Below, one piece after another: positions 22,992 through 36,690 of a stretch of DNA of 64,000 bases. The stretch covers positions 1-64,000 of the forward strand of contig JNDT01001311.1 in NCBI GenBank assembly GCA_000697055.1. The letters run 5' to 3'. The position numbers and the translations under genes were made by a program. The notes beneath the pieces are model-generated. The model ran no database searches, was not told where the DNA came from, and was given only the letters and a program-made list of their open reading frames with translations. How positions within the stretch are numbered: the stretch's first letter is position 1; every line of letters begins with the position of its first letter. Origin of the DNA: Saksenaea vasiformis B4078. Its lineage: Eukaryota > Mucoromycota > Mucoromycetes > Mucorales > Saksenaeaceae.

Positions 22992-23856
22992 TGTATAAAA
23001 AAGAAAGAAAGAAAGAAGAAAAAAGAGGGAAAAAAAAGAGAGAGAGAAAGAAGGGAGAGAAAGGAAGAAAAAGAGAACGAGAGTGTAAAAAAGAAATGGG
23101 AAAGGGGAAAGGAAAATGTTTAGTTCTGGGCTCTTGCGGGGGTTCCCGTTGCCACCGCCGATGATGGACATGGTGAACGTGACAGGTTACTCTTCTATGG
23201 AGTCATGACGCCCGACAGTTGAAGGATAACCTCCTTTATCGGCCGGATGTGAACCCGTGGGCCGTTGCCTATCCCGTGTTGGTGTCGCTGTTGCACACGG
23301 GCATTCCAGTTCCATGCTACTGACGACGTTGTCTCCATCCGTTTTCAAGATTCCGGCACGTTCTCGTGCTAATTTCCATCTATATACAAGGTTTGCTTAT
23401 TTCGGGACAATGACCACGATGCCGCCCTGCACTTTGCGCCACAATCCAAGTAACTGAAAAGGTTCGGTTCCGACTGCGCGTAAACTCCTTTTTCCCCCCG
23501 CCTCACTTATTCACATCCTATTTCTTTCTTAACGTTGTTCGCTATGTTGCTATGGATTTCTGTCCAGTCATTTTTGTTTCATCTTTCCGTCTTACTCCGA
23601 AATGGCAGAAAAAGGAAAAAAGAGAAAAATGAAGGCGGCAATTTGGCCGATCCTGCGTAAAATGACAGCCCCGAGAGCTTTCGGATGCGGAACAAAACCA
23701 TCTGAACGGTACCATGGACACGCATCACGGACGACAGCTGATCATCGTTTTTGTTACACTGATTTTTTTATGAACACACTTTTATTACGTTTATTAATCT
23801 TTTTGAGGCGACGATCGTAAAGTTAAGCCGAATTTCTACAATGGAATGTGATATAA
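22992..23856. other. Intergenic between zinc-cluster factor and TRM5
   Basis: Starts with a purine-rich plus-strand tract (22992-23115) that forms the 5' leader of the minus-strand factor. The remainder, including the TRM5 3' flank, shows no gene that I can support. Confidence 0.45.
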
Positions 23857-25649
23857 TCACGGAGCTTCGAATGCAACGTGGGGACTAAGGTGGAACGATA
23901 AACAATACATATTCTTTTTTGGTGCTACCGTACGGACCCAACATAACGTACTATCTGCTTCATCTATGGGAGCTCCCATCACTTGACGAACACGCTGTCA
24001 TACAGTTTAAACTTCCGGTCCCATTCTAGATTATTACTTTTTACCTCCAAAATATCCTGCTTGGGATTATCACTTTTTGTGAAACAGTGACAATGAATCT
24101 TTGGAAGCCTGGCAAGCGGTGTTGACTCGAAAAGGTGGATTTGATCGCGATACAGACCGCGGAACACATCTAATTCGGCGCTTAATGAATGAGCGGACAA
24201 AACAATGTGGTTACAAAACCTAAAAATTCAATAGCGGTGGCGGGCAAATTCATGACGAAGTGGTCAAACGACCTCCATTCCGTCGGGCTTTGCATATCCT
24301 GTACAGCTTTTCGGATAAATGCACGTCCATCCATATTATAGGCTTTCACATTTTGAATCTATTAAAGGAAAGGGAGAAAAACAGAAATAAGGTTTAGAAT
24401 CCGCCTGAGTAGTATAAATCCAGAGCTGCTCTCACCTTGTTCAGCTGGAGGTTAAAATTCAACCATTCAAATGACGCTGGATTAAGGTCATTCGCATAGA
24501 CAATGCAACCTTTCTTCGCCGCTGGCAACGTAAATGGACCTACACCAGCAAAAACGTCACCTAATTCGTGTCCCCCCAAAATAAAAACCTTTTAAGTTAC
24601 ACTACTACTTGAAAGTCAGAACGGCTTACAGATTGATTCGCCTCTGTTAAACTGCTTGACAAGTCTCTCATGCTCCGATTGCAGACGTGAGTTCCAATAC
24701 ACCTTGGCAAAATCGAATCGGAATCTACAGCCGTTTTCCGCCTGAGACGGATCTGTCAGCCGTAAACACCGAAAAGTCAGCTTTACCAACCAACTGTGCT
24801 ATGGTGTTGTCGTTTCCAGCTAAAACTTCCATCTGAAAATTACGAAATGTACTGTCGATCGTATGTGTTTTGTTGACAACACTGGTGATCTTTTTGTTTT
24901 TCTTGTTACAAACTCAGTTAATACACATGCACACAGACGTGGCGACACAGGAAAGAAGAAAGAAACATGCACATACATACATCCAAAATGACCTGACCAA
25001 TCAAATGCTTGTACGGAAGGTGCTCTTCTTTCAGGTTCAAGTGTGCTGTCGTTACAATCATGGCATCAGTCTTGCTCATTATCACATGCATGACGGTCTT
25101 ACCGATGTGGCCGACCTGTGTGTAAGAGGACGGTATTTCCTTTATGTCCTCAGGCATCACAGCATGCAAGACTTGGTCTAACAAAGATGTTGGTTTGTTA
25201 TTATTATTACGCTACCAGATTCTAATATATTACCTATGCTCCAACCATCGTACGTAACCTGGAATTTGTGTGTAACGATTGCTATTGCTTGCCCCATCTT
25301 CTGTCTTGATTCCTCCGGCAGCTGCCCAATATCTAAAACGAGTAAGAATTCACGAATGACCGGTTTGCTCATTCACCTTGCTCTTTTAGTCCATATCTCA
25401 ATAGCACAAGTCGCGTTTCGTTGGATGCCGGATCTGCAATTACGTTGCGCATTTGCGGTTGATTTAATAACTCCCTTCATGAACGCGTTCAGTTAGTTCA
25501 TCGGGATCTAATGATCATTACCCGCATGCCATGAATGAGTTAACGTTTTTAGCAGACACACGAAGAGCAAGTGTCTCGAAAGTTCGCGTAAAAGCATTGC
25601 GATCGAGTTCCGTCATTCCGGGTTGTCTGAAGGGCGATAGCTCTGCCAT
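23857..25649 (-). CDS. TRM5: tRNA (guanine37-N1)-methyltransferase TRM5
   Basis: Eleven exons on the minus strand: 25649-25522, 25474-25377, 25332-25234, 25177-25103, 25045-24981, 24901-24787, 24752-24630, 24560-24436, 24358-24220, 24169-24038 and 23981-23857. All are in phase, giving 407 residues. Family matches run the whole length: [47 protein letters not shown], and the SAM-binding loop [10 protein letters not shown] near 235-244 with [24 protein letters not shown] (313-) follows, and the C-terminus reads [15 protein letters not shown]. The enzyme makes m1G37 next to the anticodon and prevents frameshifting. In yeast it serves nucleus/cytosol and mitochondria; no leader is evident here. 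The intron at 24753-24786 is only 34 nt. Confidence 0.95.
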
Positions 25650-27369
25650 GGTATAAACGTTATGATCAAGCTGATCCTTGTTTGGTAACGAAAATGTCAG
25701 CTCACGTGTAGGCTGTCCAAATTGATCTTTTTGTCGTGATTTGAATCAGCTCTTTTTTTTTTTTTTACTAACTGCCTTGCAAGTTGTTTCATTACTAATG
25801 ACCTTTGCTTCAGCATTACCTTTCAAACAGTCTTGAAATGCTTACGTTATGTATGAGTAGCATACGACGATTATCCATGTCTATCTGAGGGACGACCTCA
25901 TTAGACGGTAATATATTCATGCAGGATCGATTAAGTCTTGTGAAAACTTTGAATGTTGAGTCAAACCCCACTTGAGCTATCGTAAGATCTGAGAATAAGG
26001 GACAAGAATGAGCAAGGCTAGACTTTTAAGACAAGCTTCATTTTCGTCAAAACTCTGATCCAGTTAACTTTACGACCCTAGAACTCTATTAGCCTTCTGT
26101 TCTACACTTTTGGGCAGGAAATACGGATTACTTTGCATGAATATTCTCGTTTCCTCGTCTATGACGGAGTATTTACCGACTCATCGCTCTTGATTCTTAT
26201 GACAGGACCTCTACCTGCAATATGAAAATAGGTAACTGCACACCTGGTAATTTCTACTTTCAATAAGCTTCCGATAGACTTGTTTGCAACTGATTGGAGG
26301 CCTCAAGGTCGGACGATGCTAAGCTGAAAATGTGGCCAGACTAATAACTGTAAGACAGTGTCCATGCTTTATTTAGTTACTCGCTTCATCCTGAACGAAA
26401 GAACCCCTTTTATGCTCTCACTTCTTGATTCTGTGACAGAAATCGATACCTGTTGTTCATCAATGTTGTATGGCAATCAGCAACCATTATTTAGGACGAG
26501 GCTCTGAGAATAAGTAAGTAAGCTATCAATTGTGTTGACCTTCTACTCTGCGATATTGCGAGAACAGAACCTAGAGCCATTATCTTCATATACGTGCTAA
26601 ATGAGTCATCCTTATTCTGTTGCAGATTGTAGCAATTTTGTCCCAATCAATGGAGACTTGGCCCAGGAAAATTTCTCTCTGAGCTAAGTAACACTAATTG
26701 CATTTCCCAAGGCGTTTAAGATTGACTTTTTCTCTGTGGTCATAACGTCCTTAAAAGCATCAATAATCGCTTTCTTTAGATTTGATGGCTCGGTTCTTCA
26801 AACTGAAAATCAATGATCAACTTCCACTAAGTGGATGTAGTATCAGACGGATATTACCATGAGGATAACCATTTATTCGGTCAGGGGCATTTTTTTGTGG
26901 GTTTTGTCCATCAACTCATGGAACGCCCGATGTAAGGACACGACAGACCATATCTATGCGACTTGATGCTCTTCTGCCGACCGGGCAATGCGTTTGTGGT
27001 CTCTGGTCAATTTGAGGTTGCAAGTAAATGCGACGAAGACGTCAGCGTTCCCAAGACTGCGAATAATTATCCCAGCATCCTCGAAGCTCCTATTCATGTA
27101 TCTGCACTAATGAACGAAGATAGCAAGATGATACGAGTTGGCAAGTGTACGCGAGTTGGCATTGGGTCTACCCTCCGCTGGAAGAGGGGATTTTCTCCCA
27201 CAGCCACATGATAGCACCGCAAAAAAGTGCAGATCGGGTGAAATACTGGATCTTCAGCGAGCGTTTGCATCAAATTTTGTGCTAGATGGTGACACGTCTT
27301 GGCGCAGAGAAGCTGTTGATTTTGCATTAACTAAAGAATATTTCGCACCTAGATAACCTCATGTCTGCT
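25650..27369. other. Intergenic, nothing recognised
   Basis: TRM5 promoter side followed by unrecognised sequence. The open frame at 26963-27211 has no known similarity and lies just outside repeat copy D. Confidence 0.4.
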
Positions 27370-27600
27370 TTAGAATGCTTCAGCGATGGATCTCTCGGTA
27401 TCCTATCGGAAGCAGTAAAAATGCCTCAAGATGAGGAAAATGTCCCATTGAAACAAAAAATAGTTTTTACACTTAAGTTGCTTCAATGGTGGTTTCTCAG
27501 TATTAAATCAGAAGCAGTAAAAATGTCTCAGCATAAGAACAGGTTTCATCCAAAATGATCCGTATTTAAAGGCTGATATGAACGATTTTTAAACGATTTT
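27370..27600 (-). repeat. Dispersed repeat family, copy D (internal fragment, reverse)
   Basis: On the minus strand this matches the interior of copies A and B around TTTAAATACGGATCATTTTG, GAGACATTTTTACTGCTT and the following CACTGAAGC-like block. A second, partly duplicated GCAGTAAAAATG unit is present. Neither end of the element is included. Confidence 0.65.
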
Positions 27601-28360
27601 CTTGGGGACCACAGGCGTTTCAAAATCATGGACTATCGTAAACCGCAATTTTCCTTACGAGCTACGGCTGTATCCCGTCTCACGTATTGTAACAATGGTT
27701 TTGTACATGTACAGACGTAATTAAAGCGCCTTAGCAAAACTAAAGTCTAGTGTAAAGTTTAGGGTAGGTTCTAAGGTGATCAGCTCTGTGCAACCTATGG
27801 TCCCCAAGAGCTCTGAAATGACTGAGCCTTTGGGAGTGGTTCGTTCCCCTCGCGGGTGTTGGAAAATCATTGTGGCTTATGTGACTGTTTTTAACAAGCT
27901 TTTAAAGCCTAGCTGAAAAAAAAAGAGAAAACTTTGTTCCCTTTCCTACACGCGTCAATTCGAAAAAGGTAAATAGGTTTTTCTTTTTTTTCTTCCCCCC
28001 TTTTTCTTGTGGTGATGATGACAAAAAAAGTATCACACTGAGAATTCCTAGACTGCTATTCGGGCAGTCTTTGACGAGTACCCTTATCTTCTCTCTGAGC
28101 CCTTTCATACATTTCAAAAATTTATCGTATACTACATGACAGACACTAATATGGTTATTTGCTGAATAGGTACAGTACCGGTTATAGTGAGAAAAACAAT
28201 CGTAAACAATAATAAAATAAAAGCACTTTCATGTGTAATATATGTGACTACTATGATATTGATGGAACTGTTGTTACTCTATTTTGTTGCGTGTATTTAT
28301 TCTGTGTAAAGAAAAAGAGAAGATGCGAAAATGTCAATGCAGAAAAGGAGAGGATACTGT
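27601..28360. other. Intergenic downstream of RRP15, nothing recognised
   Basis: Contains a pyrimidine run (27970-28010) and no supported gene. Confidence 0.4.
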
Positions 28361-29216
28361 CTAAGCCTTGGTGCTACTTCCAGTTTTTAATAAATCCAAG
28401 AAACTAGACTTGGACATTGTAGATACTAAAACAGATGTTATATTAAAGTAGGATTGAATAATAACTTACCATCTTTTGCTTTCTCAACAGCATTTCGCGT
28501 TTTACGTGTTTCTGCTGCTTTGGTTACTGCCACCTCTGTGACCTTTTGCTGGGTGCGAATAGCATTAAACAACTTGACAACTATACTTTAATAAGATACC
28601 CTGCTTTCATGTGGAAATCCCCAACCTACCACCGCGAGTTGCCACTTTTCGCAGATTTTTCTCATAATCAAATGTGGTATAATCTGGAATCACTCGACCT
28701 TTTGATCTCAAAGCCTTTCTCTCGCTAGACAAAAGCTTCTTTGCCTTGTACTCCAATTTTTCGTCTTCAATCTTGCGCTCTGTACCTTTGGATCTTGCAA
28801 GAATGGGTTGCTGTAATATCCTGTTAACTTTTGTGGTTCTCTATGAAAATAAAATGTACCTTTTTGTCGGTGCCCTTCAAAGAGCTGGCAAGGATCTTCG
28901 TCATGGCTTCAGAAAACGCCTCGCTTGTGCCCTTCTCCGCTTTGTCTATAAGCCTTGTCAAACGCTAAATTTCGATCAAAGCTTGTATAAAACTACCTTC
29001 AATGTCTTCCATGTCCATATCATCCTCGGCGTCAATATCACTGTCCAGGTCAGAATCGGCGAAACTGTCACGATCATCGTCCTCAAGTTCTTGCTGATTG
29101 TCGCTGTCGACTTGCTCCTCCATTTCAGCGTGTGAAGCCTCGGACTGTTCCAGATCAGAATCTCTCTCCACTGATTCTGCGGGCTTTTCCTGTTTCTTTA
29201 CTGCTTTTTTCGCCAT
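28361..29216 (-). CDS. RRP15: RRP15, 60S pre-ribosome processing factor
   Basis: Five exons on the minus strand: 29216-28997, 28945-28860, 28810-28630, 28580-28470 and 28425-28361, giving 220 residues with consistent phases. An acidic N-terminal half (Asp/Glu/Ser-rich, MAKKAVKKQEKPAES… then DSDIDAEDDMDMEDIE) is followed by the family core. That core reads DKAEKGTSEAFSEAMTKILASSL, KGTDKKQPILARSKG and LSSERKALRSKGRVIPDY, then TRGVVKLFNAIRTQQK. Yeast Rrp15 is nucleolar and acts early in 60S maturation. Length and layout match the family. With PWP1 and the two ribosomal protein genes it makes ribosome biogenesis well represented in the window. Confidence 0.94.
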
Positions 29217-32200
29217 GGTGAATTGTCCAATGATCGATACTCCTCTCTGCGTGAAAAGGTTTGTCCTCAGACTGCAGAACGCAGTCCACCATCAGCCGCA
29301 AACATAGCGGTATCCCAAATGTCTCGGGGTAAATGTATAACCGAGTTCATGTTGCTGACTTCGATGACTTCATGGCATTACCCATAAGAACTCTTTTTAT
29401 GCCTTCCCCTGATTATTACAAGCGCAAGTACCAATGATCTATAGTGTCGTTTCTATAATTTGACATATTATGTAGCAATTATATCTTATCATAAACCCCA
29501 GGTTGGCCATTAACTTCGTTTTAGACGACGAGCACTGTCTGATCTCCGAGCTGCAACAGACGAACTGGTGCAACCTTTCATCTAGAGTGGTTTCGGATCA
29601 CATATTTATGCGTTTAACTTATGTGGCCCATTCTTTCTCTATCGAATGATATACGAGTGTGTTGCATGATATCGCGATTGTGGCATGAATGTTCCAGAGT
29701 TTGTATCAGATATCCTCACGTCAGAGACTCTGTGGGCTATACAACGTCTGTTTTGCCTGTATTTTACGGTATACTATTGAAAGCATTGACAATGATCGTT
29801 TGAACCCGCTATCGCCTGGCACTCACAACATCATATTTTGGGCGTTTTTTTTTAAAGAAAAAGGAAGGCACCGTAGAGCCTCCAGGAACTGCAAGTGTTA
29901 TTTGATCTAGATTCGCCTATGTCTTAATAATTGCTTCTTACATAAGATTTTGTGAGATAGCACCAGCATGGTCTAGGTAAGGTACTTTGCTATATTTTCT
30001 ATCTCATCTGAGGCATTATTAGCATTCTGCAAAATGTTCTTGTCCGGGAGGCATACACACTAAGACCACAGGTACATAAGCAATTCGTTTGATTCTGGAC
30101 CATGCTGAGTTCGTGCTATTTTTTTTTTTGCGACATCGCTCTGTTTGCTACCGTAGGAGGGCAACCGACATCATATTGATTGCAGGTTTTGCCCTGTTTT
30201 AATATTGGTGCAGCCCTGTACACAGAAGCTCCAGCTCATATCAACGAACATGTATTTGCTTATAGTATCTACCTTTTCTTGCGCTCTGTTTTGGCAGAAT
30301 CAGGCTCCTGTCGTGAGCTTAGCTGTTGGCGCTTTCTTCTTTCATAAAAACGGTGATAGAAGCCAAACGCCACACCCTCAAACTAAAGAAGATCATTATT
30401 ATTTTTTAATAATCAGCACCGAACATTGCCATCTCACGGACAACTTATCAAACTGAAAACCTTTTTTGCTGAAGTATGTGTCTCAAACCATGATATTACT
30501 CGGGCGATTGCTGCTATCAAAGTTCGAACGATTGATCTATCTTTCTTTTAAGTTCTGTGCACGGCTTCACAGCTCCTATTCGTTTCAAGAAACAACTTAA
30601 GAGGTATGTTAGAGTGTTGCGTCCCGACTGTGCCTTGACCCATGCTAAGAATAGATGTTTCAAACTTGGAACAAATGCCCACTTGCCGAGATCTAAAAAG
30701 GATTTGTGATTTGAAACAATAGGAGTTGGGATTCATCTCAGATTGGGTACCTGACGGTTTGTCTCAGATTTAAGATGTAACTTTTCTGTACAAAAAAAAA
30801 AAAGGAAAAAGGAAACAATCTTTTCACCAAAATGAGACTGGCTCTCCCAGACTAAATCGAAGGAAGGTACACAAGGCGTTAGAAGGGCAGTAATGTCAAG
30901 TGTGTTCCGGTAAGATGGAAATCTTACACCATTTCCCACTACGACACTATACACTATGCACTAGGCTGAACACTCATGAGCGGCACTTTCGACTTCATAA
31001 AGTTAAACTAGCTGCATCTGCAGGTTGAACACCGTTGTCGCTATCAGACCTGTTGTCTACTTGAGGACGATATCAGACAAAGTTTCTACTAATAAAGCTT
31101 GTCGTCTATATTCGAAGAACGATTCTATCCAATGCAAGACCACTCGATGAATCGTTGTACTGTGCTCCATTCTGATACACATATAATGTAATATAGCAAA
31201 CGGATGCCATCGTGTGTGGTTAACGAGGCGAACATACGATCTTTGCTGTTTTAAAATGGCTTCAACGAAGCGTCAGAACGCGACAAGGTAATTGTAGGCA
31301 CCATCTTTTCCTGGTACTTATGCTTGGAGATTTTCTCAACCGCTTCCCCATATTACTTTTATTGTTTAGAATGGACTCCATCCGCGGTAGAGACAGGCTT
31401 AGTTTAACTAACTAAATACACTTAACTATGGGAAGTCGGTTGCTGATGCCTGCTGTATATCTATGTCTAGTTACTGTGCAGGCAATGCAACTCCTGAATA
31501 GCTCAGGGCAGTGAATCATAAAATCGTCGCAAGCAATTCGTCGTCGTCGTCCTAGACCTTGTTAAACCGATGCAGGAGGCGAAGGAGTTCAAGAGATCCG
31601 TGAGTGAGTTCTTAGGATGAACTCCAGATTTCTCTCAAGAAGAGACGACTAGTAGTTCAACTTTGCTTTTTCCCATGCGATAGTGCAGGAATCTGGAACT
31701 CTCGGGCGATCATGCTGCAGATCCACAAGGATGACGGAATTTGACTTTGGCGGTGGGTCAACCATCACAAGGGAATACCCAACGTCGGAAACGGTCTCAT
31801 CATCCGCAACAAAGCAAGCCCGCAGGTAGAGTAACGTCAACTTTCATCAAGGACACCATGTTCTAGATTGATATGCAAGCAAAGTCTGAAGGCTAGCTGA
31901 TCAACGTTAAGCGCCTTCTGGGAAGACAGAACGTAGTAGTAGTAGTCTCATCACAATACGTCATGGATGCTACTGGACATAGCTGGATTTCACGTGGACG
32001 ACAACAGTTAAGGTCTCCTGCGGAAAATGCACAGTGAAGAAGCCTTTGGGAAGATGCATAGAGTGCTCGAACGCCAAAATGCATCACACCATAGCAACGC
32101 ACCATGGATCCCGAGTAAAGGGTGCAAGGACATCTATTTGACACAACCACGGTCCCTCTCCAATTCTTCAACTTCAATCTGCAGAAGATGTCCACTAGCT

Positions 32201-35200
32201 GTAGTGGACGGTCACTGGCGCCAATATTTGCCTTGATATGTACCTGTGCATCATTCAAAACTTTCACTTTCTCGCACAATATACACCAATCATCAGCTGA
32301 GCTTTGATAGCGCGTTGACGCACCTGTAATTCTCTATTTCTTACTTCGCATAACACCGACGATAAGGTTGACCCCCCCCTTTTTTCAAAAAAAAAAAAAA
32401 AGAAAAAAGAGAAGTAAGCGCGTTCCTTGCATTCAGCCCATGGCACTTATCTCTCTTCGGACTACGACCCTTTTTCGCTAGGCTGATATATCAAGAATAC
32501 CCGCCAACTTACCTTTTTTGTATACCAATGCAAAGTTAAAACAGAAAACATAAATATTATGACACCATCATTAGTATTCTGAAGGTACTCTTTGACATAT
32601 CACCTCCACCTACAGATGGTCTATTATTAGCTGCAGGCGCCACTCGGTATCTCTCTTTTGCAGCATCCGTTGACTATACTGACGAGGATCGACAGAGACA
32701 TGTGTGGCAAATGATATAACTTGTTCGGCAATGCATATAGCTGTAAATACATGCAGCAAGTTTGTACGCCGTCAACATGGCGCGCAAAATGTCAGGCATC
32801 GACCGATAAAAGGTGTCATGTACTACAGTGATAGAATGTTTATACTCGAAAGGCTTTTTGCGTACATGTGCCCCACAAATAAAACATGCGTGATGAGCAA
32901 AACACACTGCGAAAATGAAAGCAAACATTGATAGTGTAATATTGTACCTTCATTTTAGCGCCGAATATACACATCCAAGCAGTCTATTGAGTGGATGAAA
33001 TCGTCTCAAAGACGCCATGCATCTTGAGCTCGTTGATATGTCGGTTTCATCGGTGGGCTTCTACGTGGATGATGGAATATGTTCCTATTCTCTGTCCGCC
33101 TATTGTGCCCTTTTACTCGATCATGCAGCTCACAATGGTGGATCCAAGTTTATCAATGACTGACAAGATATGTCGAGCGACTTTTATGACAACGTGATGT
33201 GACGTACTGGCTGCGTGCTGCGTTATCAATAAGCTGTCTGTGACAAAATCAATGGTAGTGTAGTACATCCCAATCTTTAATCAGTCCGGGTCCTACCTCG
33301 CACATACTAGACAGTTAAGGCAAAGTAGAAAGAAAACTGAGTACGAAAAAAAGAAACACAAACAAAGCAGCATACTAGTAAATGGAGGATAAACATAAAA
33401 GGTTAAGAGTGTTTGTCAAAATACTACTCGTAGTACATCCTAATTTGTCAAGACATGCATCGGTCAAGATGCCTCATTGAGTCAGTGTAGAGCCCAAAAA
33501 TATATCACGCATTCCTATTCTCTGGGTTCCTGCACAGTAATCTCTGCCTATGAGACCTACCTGTAGGATACTTACAGTGCTGGTGTGGATGACTGCAAAC
33601 TTTTCCATGTAGGAGCAAATACAGTGGCGTCGAAACAATGATTCGCATCTAAGAACGCTATCCGTATCACATTAGACACTTTGGGCGTCGTTTGGGATTG
33701 TACAGGAAAGAAAGGGCCTAGTACATAGCCTTTGCATTGAGATTGTTGCCTTCAAGCTCCGTTTATAGGGGATAAGAGCTGTTGAACAGTTTGCTACACG
33801 TTTGAGTTAGTAACGGTAGAGCGATTGGAAGTCGGCTGCAATATGTAATATTCTAACTAAATGGAGATAATGATGCTGTTGCACTGCCGCTAGGTTGATC
33901 CATCTTCGTAATGCATACGGTCATTAGGTGTCTCAAGTGGAGGGTTAACAAGATAGTAGCAGATCGTAATTGGCATCCTTTGTACGTAATTGAGCGCTAA
34001 GCCCGTATTCCCAACGAATCGGTTGTCGTAAATCGATGTTTTAATGCTATCCTACGTTAGGCTATAACATTGCTCACATTCCCGGCACGTCGCCCTACTG
34101 TTTTGACGAGGTGCACGGCGTAAAAATGCTTGGGCGCAATCAGAAGCGTTCTTTCTGTGCCCGATATTACCATATCGGTATTTCAGGAATCTACAGATTG
34201 CCTTACATACATGGTATGTCAATATCGGCCCAATTGCCTATCGTAGACACCAACGTACGGGTCAAACACAAAGAAGATAATATCAGCCTTCGTGCATATG
34301 CTGCTTGGAAAAATAAACTAAGAACTATGCGTTGGCGGAACTGGTAAGCCAGGAAACAAACAATGGTAGCAGCAACAGATAGACTACATTGTAAGAAGGG
34401 TTAGATCACCAGATGATAAAAAAAAGAAAGCAAGAAGAAAAGAGAGAAGAAGGAAAAAAGAAAAAAAGAGAGAAATTTCTCTTTTCTTTTCGTCATCAGT
34501 AAACGACGATGGAATCACGATAGCAGAGGTTAGGTTGAGTTAAAGAAGTTTAATAGAAGCAACTCACGTTGCAACCGAAGGTCTTCTCTGTAATGCGGCG
34601 CAGCAAAATGGGAGACTATCACAATTTCAAGGGTACCCCAGGCCATTCACAGATATGTTCCACATCGTGATTTAGCCGACGTCTGCTTTTTTTGCGATGA
34701 AAAAGGTGTACCATGGTCGAGATGTCAGTTTCCGCTGAATAATTTCATTAAACTGTGTTTATAATTCATTGAGTTACCGGCATCTGGGACCTTTGACACC
34801 ATTGCTTTTGTTTCAGACATGATTTTTTGCGCTGTCCTCGGGATCTGATCTCTCATCTGTGATTGAAAAAGCACTTCGTCTAAAAAAAGGGTCCTGTCAT
34901 GTTTGTTGCCAAAGAAGGTTGTGATACCGCAGCGTGAGGGCGTTTGATACTCGCTGTCATTATATTGTGCTGCGCAGCAAGTGGAATTAGGAGACATTAG
35001 TACCGATATTTTGTAACTCAACCTTTTTGCCCTCCTTCCCAGATCCTATTGGAACGATATCTCTTTTTAGCCTATCATGTGTTTACAGACTTTCGTTAGC
35101 ACAAGAAAGTTCTCGCTGTAATCCGAAAGGTGAGACGTTTTACAAAGAAATGAAATGGAATCCACTGTTGTAACAGGGCTGCAACACACATCGGTCTGAA

Positions 35201-36690
35201 TGCATGTGATATAGTTTGGCCATGTTAAAAAAAAGTCCTAGAGAAGCAAGAACCTGCGAGATTAAATGATTTATTTTAAAACGAAACTTTCAGTGTTATT
35301 AAATTAATTATGTCCTGATGGCCGTGTTTGCAGTTTACACAACACAAATAGCTAGACTTGTGTTTCAAGATTTCTCCATCTTATTCTTATTCTATGCGTA
35401 TATGTGTTGTATATATGTATATGTGTGTAAAAAAATCCACTTGCGCTAATTTAACTTGCTTTTTTTTAACCTTCAAAGCCCCAATGCAGTCATGCGAATT
35501 GGACATCTTTTCCTTTTTTTTTCAACTGCCCAAAAAAAAAAAGAAGAAAAAAATAAACGCGGAGATTGGGTTAAAGATTGTGATCGGAAATGAATGCCGT
35601 TCCCACCTAGTTACTACAGCAGCATTTTTTTGTTCGTTACGAAAGAGATTGACTTGAATCGTAGCTGATGGTCATGGAGAATGCGAATTTTATTGATCAT
35701 TTCGTTTGCGCCTACTTTGCACGATATTTGGCCAAGAGCTTGGCTTTTCAAGATCAGACCCTTCACGCTGTACTACTTGTAACCGTCCTTTCTTAGGCTC
35801 GTCCTCCCTTTACTTTTCCTTCATTCGTTCCTCGATTTCCTCTGAAACAAAATAAAGCGGGGCACCAAAAATAAGATGCTTCATGTTCGTGTTATCAGTA
35901 AAAGTGCGAGACGGTGGCAATGATCAAAACAAAAGAATGCCAACTCCGCATCAAGTCAAAAGGCTTACACAGCAGATACACCTGCGGCTGATAGCCATAT
36001 GCGTTCATTGAGGCGCTGAAGGATTCCTGGAATAATAGAATATGGCATAAACGGAACAAAACGCGAGTCATCAAGACTCGGTAAACCATTCAGATTCGGC
36101 GTTTCCCTTTGGTTTGCTCTGGGGCATTTGTACAACGACGCACACGTGGATCTCGCGTGGTCTTGTTCAGTCCATAGAACGAGTGAAATGATTAGGATGA
36201 ACTAGAAAAGGATAGCAGTAGACTTTAGTCCTTTACAAGCATTATAGCAAACGAGAGACCCAAGAAGTAGACGAATGCTCGCATGAAAGCGAAGTAGGAG
36301 TGGTACAGAAGATCAAACTGAAGGATAAAAAAGGAAGCCTACTAATGATTGTAGAACGTATGCAATGTCACCGATGGAATCGCAAGGTGTCCGCCTCCTA
36401 CTTGTTCGGAATGAAAGAAGTGAATAAAAGCTTTACATAGGAAGATCTTGTGGTGCTGGTACTATCATGAGCTAACGTAAGGTAATCAAACGAGTAACTT
36501 TAGAAGTAGGATGCTATAGTGAAGGAGCAAAAAGGTTGAATTGTGACACGATCAGACACCAGGGACCGCTGTCGAGGACAAATGTCAAACGTTTCCGGAC
36601 AATGTGGCTGTTTCATGATGTACACTGATGTGGAGGTCTTGTTTTTATTATTGGTATAGATAATCCCTAATTGTCTCAACTAGTTTGTCG
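29217..36690. other. 7.5-kb gene-poor block
   Basis: No gene with family similarity or a chain of splice-compatible exons was found on either strand. The longest frames (31893-32279 minus, 34111-34347 plus, 35358-35657 plus) look like chance frames or eroded sequence. Homopolymer and purine tracts occur at 32383-32410, 34428-34475 and 35514-35556. Non-coding RNA genes cannot be excluded by eye. Confidence 0.45.

Noticed and set aside
22992..23171. Hydrophobic N-terminal 'membrane segment' in frame with the zinc-cluster factor
   Set aside because: It is translated CT-rich 5' leader (Phe/Leu/Ser only); the Met at 22991 gives the usual layout with the zinc cluster near the N-terminus.
34111..34347. 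78-codon frame resembling an eroded transposon fragment
   Set aside because: No motif could be named and no element ends were found; reporting it as a gene is not supported.
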